A stretch of 48,369 nt of DNA from Deltaproteobacteria bacterium. Its GTDB lineage: Bacteria > Desulfobacterota > Syntrophobacteria > BM002. A model generated the notes under the pieces. The model was given only the letters and a program-made list of their open reading frames with translations, searched no databases and was not told the DNA's origin. Of this stretch, positions 43,858 through 48,369 are shown piece after piece. The stretch covers positions 667,129 through 715,497 of the forward strand of contig CP070735.1 of assembly GCA_020347625.1 (NCBI GenBank). The letters run 5' to 3'. Within the stretch, counting starts at the first letter, position 1. Every line of letters starts with the position of its first letter. The position numbers and the translations under genes are program-made.

Positions 43858-43962
43858 ATGGAATCAGCAGTTTCCAAAGCGGCAGCCACAATTGCAATAT
43901 TGTTTTTATTAGCTGTGGTAATTGCGCACGCAGTGACCGAAAAGTTTCTTCTTTTTTGGTGA
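43858..43962 (+). CDS. 34-residue single-TM peptide
   Basis: ATG 43858 lies exactly 6 nt after a perfect AGGAGG (43846-43851). The 34 codons (stop TGA 43960-43962) encode a short polar start MESAVSKAA, an uninterrupted hydrophobic helix (about residues 10-26) and a short C-terminal tail TEKFLLFW. It looks like a small inner-membrane peptide such as a regulatory subunit or a toxin-type hydrophobic peptide; no partner or antitoxin RNA is evident. The strong ribosome site is the main support. Confidence 0.65.
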   Translation: MESAVSKAAATIAILFLLAVVIAHAVTEKFLLFW

Positions 43963-44241
43963 GCTTATTGGACTAGATATCGGGTCTTCGAACTGCCCAC
44001 TCACCGCAGCGAGGCGATGCTTGTCGTCTTCGTAAAGCGTTGATATCTTGTTTTAATATTGAAATTTTGCCAGAGGTACAAGTTCCTGGGCCAGGTCGAC
44101 GGGCTTGTCTTCTTTCAGCTTCCAAGAATCAGCTGTTTCTGATAAGATAGCACACTGCCCGTTGGAAAAGTCTGTTCAGCCTGCACAGTGCTTCAATAAT
44201 AGCTACCCGCGCAACAATTAAACCAGCCAAAATGGGCCATT

Positions 44242-44574
44242 ATGATGGCTAACGAAAAACGGCAACATCCACGAGCTGAAATCACATGGCCTGTCACTGT
44301 GATAACTCATAACGGCCCGGTGGATGGAAGAACCCAAAATATCAGCCGCGCTGGTACGCTGATCCGCTGTCCTGAAGTGCCCGACCTCGACGATAACTTC
44401 CGCCTGGTTTTCAAACCTGCTGGACGCCAAATGCTGTTAGCTACTGGCGAGATGATTTGGTCAGACATTCTTCTTGATGACAAATATGCCTTCTATGCAA
44501 TGGGTGTAAGATTTACATACGTTCCAGAGCATGACCAGCATGTTCTTGGCAAGGCGGTTTCAGAGCACACCTGA
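44242..44574 (+). CDS. PilZ-domain protein (first)
   Basis: 110 residues. The c-di-GMP motifs are both present: RQHPR (RxxxR) near residues 7-11 and NISRAG (D/NxSxxG) about 22 residues later. A single PilZ domain is all there is; it ends 20 residues after the last strand. Such proteins bind c-di-GMP and act as adaptors on motility, pilus or polysaccharide machinery. ATG 44242 or 44245 is possible. A second PilZ gene of similar size starts 244 bp downstream. Confidence 0.85.
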   Translation: MMANEKRQHPRAEITWPVTVITHNGPVDGRTQNISRAGTLIRCPEVPDLDDNFRLVFKPAGRQMLLATGEMIWSDILLDDKYAFYAMGVRFTYVPEHDQHVLGKAVSEHT

Positions 44575-44818
44575 GCACCGCCCGCATTGGTGAAAGGTTT
44601 TATTCTCTAAACCCAACCACTTTTTTTATCTACGGAGCCTGAAATACATCTTGGCAAAACGGAATATTCTCCCTTTTCCCCGCGTTCAATTTCGTACATC
44701 TTCCCCCATCTGAATGTTTAGCAAGAGGATTGCGGCATAAATCCTGCATTTAACTGGATACAGGTGGACCAGGTCGCAGAAATATTGGGTTGGACCACTC
44801 TTATGGGGGGAGGCCAGG

Positions 44819-45202
44819 ATGATCAGGAAACAGGCGCGCATATGCCCCAGAGCCGAACTCAAATGGCCTGTATCCGCACAGATTAGCGGTGGGCTCATGC
44901 ACGGAGAAACGAAAGATATCAGTCCTGCTGGGGCTTTTATTCGTTGTCGAAAGCCGTTGAAGCTGCACGAAGTATTCGACATGGTTATCAATGCTCCAGA
45001 AAAGCCTTTGAATGTGAAAGCTGAGGTAATCTGGTCGAATATCTATGGCTATGATGACGAAATAACCCCTCGTGGGATGGGGGTTCGCTTTGTAACAATT
45101 TCTGATGAAGACCAAAAACTTATCGCCCAAGAGCTGAACCAATACGACGTAGGAAAAGTGGCCTGCGAGTTTCTGGATACTTTGGAGACAGAATTGGCAT
45201 AA
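44819..45202 (+). CDS. PilZ-domain protein (second)
   Basis: 127 residues from ATG 44819 (GGGAGG upstream). RICPR (RxxxR) at 8-12 and DISPAG (DxSxxG) about 22 residues later satisfy the c-di-GMP motif. The core from ELKWPVSAQISGG to MGVRFVTIS is parallel to the first PilZ (EITWPVTVITHNG ... MGVRFTYVP), so the two are paralogues from a duplication. A C-terminal helix (DQKLIAQELNQYDVGKVACEFLDTL) is extra. The pair suggests fine-tuned responses to c-di-GMP. Confidence 0.86.
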   Translation: MIRKQARICPRAELKWPVSAQISGGLMHGETKDISPAGAFIRCRKPLKLHEVFDMVINAPEKPLNVKAEVIWSNIYGYDDEITPRGMGVRFVTISDEDQKLIAQELNQYDVGKVACEFLDTLETELA

Positions 45203-45308
45203 ATCTAACGATCTCACCAACTCATCTGTTTATAGGCTTGTCAGCTTTATCTTTTTTTCTTGCCACCTTTCACCTAATTTCTGTAACCTGCTAAAAGTGC
45301 GTTTATTT

Positions 45309-45360
45309 GGGCAAAGAAAACCTGGTCCTGTGGGCCAGGTCAAGTTTCAATGGCTTTGCC
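45309..45360 (+). ncRNA. Candidate structured RNA: nested stems
   Basis: An outer GGCAAAG (45310-45316) / CTTTGCC (45354-45360) stem encloses a nine-pair hairpin ACCTGGTCC (45320-45328) / GGGCCAGGT (45332-45340) with a 3-nt loop. No known class was matched by eye. Direction is assumed plus because a terminator lies 180 nt further on the plus strand. Confidence 0.4.
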
Positions 45361-45381
45361 GGTAGAGATGTCCAGCGTTTT

Positions 45382-45482
45382 TGGAGTACTGGAGTATTGG
45401 AGTGTTGGAAAAGGCTAAAACCCAAAGATCCAACTTTAAGGCGTTTTTGCATTACTCCATTACTCCACCACTCCATTACTCC
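45382..45482. repeat. Octanucleotide arrays arranged as an inverted pair
   Basis: Units TGGAGTAC, TGGAGTAT, TGGAGTGT (45382-45413) face ATTACTCC, ATTACTCC, ACCACTCC, ATTACTCC (45451-45482), the reverse complement of the same unit, across 37 nt. Confidence 0.82.
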
Positions 45483-45539
45483 AGCTGCCTGCCGTGCGAA
45501 GAAAAGACGTCTAAAGCCCCCTTGGGGGGCAACTCAAAG

Positions 45540-45566
45540 CCAGGTCCTGTGGGCCTGGATTTTTTA
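45540..45566 (+). terminator. Strong intrinsic terminator
   Basis: CCAGGTCC (45540-45547) pairs over 8 bp with GGGCCTGG (45551-45558; one T-G wobble) with a TGT loop, followed by ATTTTTT. The hairpin has the same loop and length as the one at 45321 but with the second and third pairs swapped, so it looks like a compensated copy. Confidence 0.8.
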
Positions 45567-45642
45567 CTTGGTGCTGTCCCAGCAGACCATTGAGATAGAA
45601 AAAGGTTACTGACAGGGACATTAGGGAAAGGATTCTGGAAAC

Positions 45643-46227
45643 ATGAAAGGCTGGACCAAGATGCAAAAGATGCTACTGACAATCGCGGGCCTAGTTGTAA
45701 TCCTTAGCACTAATCCATCATTAACCTATTCCAAGAAAACGGCGCAGAGACTGGAAACAAACAGTGCTGCTGTGATACTGCTGTCGCTGCAGTTAGGTGA
45801 AAAAGCGATGCAGTTATTCGACATAAAAGACGACTTGATAAGGAAGGTACAACAGGAGGTAAATAACATCACTCAACAAGAGAGATTTATGTTGGATGTG
45901 ATCAGCGAGCTAAAGTATGTTGCAACTGTCGCGTACTTTGAAGGTAATTTATTGGGAGCAGTGTTAGCGATAAAGGAGGATTTTAAGTTGGATTTTGTCA
46001 GTAATAGGATATTGGAATTTGAACAATCCATAGCAAGTACAAAGTCGAGCATGATGCCCATCCAGGTCGCATATTCTGGAATACAAGATACGGCAGTCCG
46101 AGAGAAAATAGCCAAAGCAAGAGAAATCATCTTGTCATTGGAACAGTTGTACCGAAAAAGTATTGAGACATTACAAAAAATGAAACAGGAAAGCACCAAG
46201 AGCGACAGCCCTGTTCTTCAACCCTGA
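45643..46227 (+). CDS. Exported helical protein, unknown function
   Basis: 194 residues from ATG 45643 (GGAAAGGA upstream). Signal peptide about 1-30 ending near TYS. The mature part is almost all helix (QLGEKAMQLFDIKDDLIRKVQQEVNNITQQERFMLDVISELKY, later a C-terminal coiled coil REIILSLEQLYRKSIETLQKMKQ). There is no Cys and no TM after the signal. I do not recognise the family. It stands between the structured RNA region and the kinase gene and may be the periplasmic input for it, an inference from neighbourhood only. Confidence 0.7.
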   Translation: MKGWTKMQKMLLTIAGLVVILSTNPSLTYSKKTAQRLETNSAAVILLSLQLGEKAMQLFDIKDDLIRKVQQEVNNITQQERFMLDVISELKYVATVAYFEGNLLGAVLAIKEDFKLDFVSNRILEFEQSIASTKSSMMPIQVAYSGIQDTAVREKIAKAREIILSLEQLYRKSIETLQKMKQESTKSDSPVLQP

Positions 46228-46296
46228 GTCGAACTTGGGCTGAACAGTCGCAACATTTACCATCTGCGGAAATAAGGGCGAAAGTCAAATTCCTCC

Positions 46297-46445
46297 CCGC
46301 ACAGCGGGATCTTGGGCATTCCATTGTTCCATGTGGATGACACCACGCCCCTATGGGATGAACGCAAAGCCAGGGCCTGCCGTGCCGACTTGTCTCACCG
46401 AAGTTCCAACGTAGGTGGGTCCTCCGGGGTCGGATTTTTGCTGTG
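46297..46445 (+). ncRNA. Candidate structured leader upstream of the hybrid kinase
   Basis: A small CCCGC/GCGGG hairpin (about 46297) is followed by a CATTCCAT / ATGGGATG stem, then ACGCAAAGCCAGGGCCTG, which resembles the core of GEMM (c-di-GMP-I) riboswitches, and a CCGAC...GTCGG stem with ATTTTTG, terminator-like, about 70 nt before the kinase ATG. The GCAAACC half of the GEMM core is not present, so class membership is doubtful. Confidence 0.35.
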
Positions 46446-46513
46446 GTTTTTTTAATCAAGAATTAAAGGGTTGCCAAAAAGAATTATACAATAATAAGAA
46501 TAAGGATTTTAAT

Positions 46514-48073
46514 ATGATACGAATGGAAGATTGGAAGTTGCTATTAATAGATGAAGATGATGAAGTTCGACAGGCCTTGTCCGCTTTCTTAGAAGACGCT
46601 GGTTATCGTGTACTGACTATTGCGAATGGAGAAAGCGGTATCGAGTTATGTTGTGAAGGATCTTTTCAGATTATTATCACTGAGATTGACCTGCCAGGTA
46701 TTGACGGTATTGAGGTTTTGAAGTCCATAAAGAAGGCATATCCACATACTGAGGTGATTGTGACCAGCGCTTATAATGAAATCGAAAACGCATTGAAATC
46801 TTTCCGACTTGATGCTGCTGACTTTATTACTAAACCCATAAACGATGATACGCTTATGGCGGCACTGGAGCGAGCAAAGAAGCGCTACAACATCCAGAGA
46901 AAGCTGCAGGATTATACCGACTTTTTGGAAGAAAGGTGGATGGACACATCCGAGGAGCTGGCTAAGATTTTCAATTTTCAAGAAAGACTCATCGAAAGCT
47001 CGATTGACGGCATTATTGGGTGTGATTACGATAGGAAGATCATCATCTTTAACAACAGTATGGAACAAATGCTTGGTTATACTACAGATATGGTATGCGG
47101 AAAGATGTTTTTTTATCAACTATTTTCATCTCAGGAGTGGGAAAAGTTCCAGAATCAGTTGTATAGTGAAGAATTAGGTGGAGAGGATAAACTGTTTCTT
47201 TCTGAATCGACCCTAATTTCCAAGAAAGGGGAAAAGATTCCGGTGCGGCTTTCGGCACAGGTGCTTTTACAGGGAAGTGAAGAAATTGGTTTAGTAGCAT
47301 TTTTTCGTGACCTGCGAAAAGTCAAAAGGCTGAAACAACAGTTTCTGGATCAGGCTAATTATCTTCACCAGGACAAGATGATCTCTTTAGGAAAACTGGC
47401 TGCCAGTGTTGTTCATGAACTTAATAATCCCCTTACTGGTATTCTTAACTATATTCGGCTTATGATCAAAATTTTAGGCCGAGATTCTCTATCAACAGAA
47501 CACATACACAAGTTCCAGAGATATCTTGATCTCGTGGGGAGTGAAGTCAGCCGTTGTTCTGACATTGTCTCTAACCTACTCGCGTTTTCAAGAAAACCCA
47601 AGCTGGAATTCAGCGAAGTAAATACAAATGATCTCTTAGAGAAGAGCATACTGCTGAGCAAATACAAGCTAACCCTTCAGAATATTCAAATCAAAACGAA
47701 TCTGTATCCTAAGATTCCCGAGATATTAGGTGATTTTAATCAACTACAGCAATGTCTTCTCAATCTCATTTTCAATGCCGCTGATGCTATGCCGGATGGT
47801 GGAAGTCTCACCTTGGACAGTTCTTTTTTTCCGGACAAAGGTTTGGTTGAAATAAAAGTTACTGATACGGGTCGTGGCATTGCCAGAGAAGATCTCTCTA
47901 AGGTTTTTGATCCTTTTTTCAGCACGAAAAAGGAGGGTAAAGGTCTCGGTCTTGGCCTTTCCGTGGTTTACGCGATTATTGACCGACACAAAGGAACCAT
48001 CAGCGCAGAAAGTACGGTGGGCAAGGGAACTGTGTTTACTATAACACTGCCGGTTAGCGGGAAAGTTAGCTGA
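46514..48073 (+). CDS. REC-PAS-histidine kinase with Glu at the receiver phosphoacceptor site
   Basis: ATG 46514 (AAGGAT upstream) gives 519 residues. Order: N-terminal REC (1-125) with acidic DEDD (13-16), Thr and Lys (FITKP) intact, but Glu57 at the position of the phosphorylated Asp (the DxxMP motif reads E-I-D-L-P); PAS domain (about 155-265); HisKA with His301 in VVHELNNPL; HATPase with N-box LNLIFNAADAMPDGG, DTGRGI and GLGLGLSVVY. Without a Asp acceptor the receiver may be locked in an active-like state, or regulated by non-phospho means. No cognate separate regulator is adjacent. Two PilZ genes are upstream. Confidence 0.92.
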   Translation: MIRMEDWKLLLIDEDDEVRQALSAFLEDAGYRVLTIANGESGIELCCEGSFQIIITEIDLPGIDGIEVLKSIKKAYPHTEVIVTSAYNEIENALKSFRLDAADFITKPINDDTLMAALERAKKRYNIQRKLQDYTDFLEERWMDTSEELAKIFNFQERLIESSIDGIIGCDYDRKIIIFNNSMEQMLGYTTDMVCGKMFFYQLFSSQEWEKFQNQLYSEELGGEDKLFLSESTLISKKGEKIPVRLSAQVLLQGSEEIGLVAFFRDLRKVKRLKQQFLDQANYLHQDKMISLGKLAASVVHELNNPLTGILNYIRLMIKILGRDSLSTEHIHKFQRYLDLVGSEVSRCSDIVSNLLAFSRKPKLEFSEVNTNDLLEKSILLSKYKLTLQNIQIKTNLYPKIPEILGDFNQLQQCLLNLIFNAADAMPDGGSLTLDSSFFPDKGLVEIKVTDTGRGIAREDLSKVFDPFFSTKKEGKGLGLGLSVVYAIIDRHKGTISAESTVGKGTVFTITLPVSGKVS

Positions 48074-48189
48074 ATTTCAGGAATTATCGAGCTGTTTTCC
48101 CATTAAAGTAAAACTGAAACAGTGAATGTGTGAACGGGGCTTGATTCGGCGGCTTGACACGGAATCAAGTTTAAGCGTTACGGTAATCC

Positions 48190-48217
48190 AAAGCCACGTC
48201 CGTTGGGCGTGGCTTTT
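48190..48217 (+). terminator. Intrinsic terminator, probably bidirectional
   Basis: AAAGCCACG (48190-48198) and CGTGGCTTT (48208-48216) form a 9-bp stem with a 9-nt loop and a short T-run. It ends 4 nt before the stop of the convergent IMPDH-like gene and follows the kinase by 117 nt. Confidence 0.78.
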
Positions 48218-48220
48218 CCA

Positions 48221-48369
48221 CTAAAGCGTCCGGTGAGGCATACTTTCAATTCTTCCTGCTGGCGTGACTCTGACGTAATCAAGCTTGCGCTGTAATTCCT
48301 TAATTGTGGAAGCACCGGCATACGTCATCCCCGATCTCAACCCCCCAACGATGTCGGCGATGATCAACT
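48221..48369 (-). CDS. IMP dehydrogenase / GMP reductase family protein, C-terminal end only
   Basis: The minus strand from the right edge reads in one frame to TAG at 48223-48221; only the last 48 codons are in the window. The end reads DIVGGLRSGMTYAGASTIKELQRKL and closes VRVTPAGRIESMPHRTL. GGLRSGMxYxGA is the conserved C-terminal loop of the IMPDH/GMPR barrel, and a terminal AG-ESHxH-like motif favours IMPDH over GuaC, but the fragment cannot settle that. The frame continues past the window edge. Confidence 0.8.
   Translation of the reverse strand, partial: LIIADIVGGLRSGMTYAGASTIKELQRKLDYVRVTPAGRIESMPHRTL

Larger units (their letters stand above)
45203..45642. other. Intergenic region with paired hairpins and an octad inverted repeat
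   Basis: Hairpin structure at 45309-45360, octamer arrays TGGAGTAT (45382-45413) and the reverse ATTACTCC (45451-45482), a GCCCCC/GGGGGGC hairpin at 45516-45530, and an intrinsic terminator at 45540-45566. No gene is seen. Confidence 0.7.

Overview
This window looks like chromosome of a member of Desulfobacterota (the former Deltaproteobacteria). That is an inference from gene order and protein style: a tilS-ftsH-folP-glmM-coaX-ldcA run on the minus strand; an xseA / M23 peptidase / xseB / ispA / dxs / tlyA / rlmH run on the plus strand; a type III pantothenate kinase; PilZ proteins; and a chemosensory cluster that begins with a PilB/GspE-type ATPase. No rRNA, tRNA, CRISPR array, transposase or prophage gene was seen. 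Both ends cut through a gene: an LD-carboxypeptidase on the left and an IMPDH/GMP-reductase-type protein on the right, both on the minus strand.

Layout. Positions 1-7565 (minus) hold a housekeeping operon for wall precursors, folate, CoA, the FtsH protease and tRNA-Ile lysidinylation. A good sigma-70-type promoter lies at 7598-7626. Positions 7847-18707 (plus) hold a chemosensory operon: PilB-REC fusion, two CheW, a six-TM MCP, a double-Hpt CheA-REC, CheB and CheR-TPR. There is no separate CheY, so the only cheap phosphate acceptors in the operon are the REC domains on CheA, CheB and the pilus-type motor ATPase. This suggests direct phospho-control of the motor. Positions 18866-26442 hold a YqaA-like membrane protein and a five-gene peptide-type ABC importer in which the binding protein and one permease carry large insertions. 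Positions 26772-34031 hold the xseA to rlmH run and a convergent Nfu protein. Positions 34433-37372 hold a sugar-nucleotide dehydrogenase, about 950 bp without a recognisable gene, and a methyltransferase.

Positions 37.6-48.1 kb are an accessory-looking zone of small, poorly known genes: a lone cyclic-nucleotide-binding domain, Cys-rich small proteins, two lipoproteins with the same eight-cysteine pattern, a 34-residue membrane peptide, a 58-residue Lys/Glu-rich protein, a zinc-ribbon/DUF2628-like/thioredoxin fusion, two PilZ proteins, an exported helical protein, and a REC-PAS-histidine kinase whose phosphoacceptor Asp is Glu. Several noncoding hairpins and candidate structured RNAs lie between them.

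The most unusual signal is noncoding. More than fifteen short degenerate tandem arrays with a strict 7-base (sometimes 8-base) period and at least seven different unit sequences sit almost always directly 3' of stop codons. In three genes (cheA, dppD, dxs) the array supplies the last codons and the stop. Some arrays are paired as inverted repeats and some are chained head to tail. A second element, a palindrome beginning GGGACGT, follows the stop codons of three consecutive genes at 40.0-42.0 kb.
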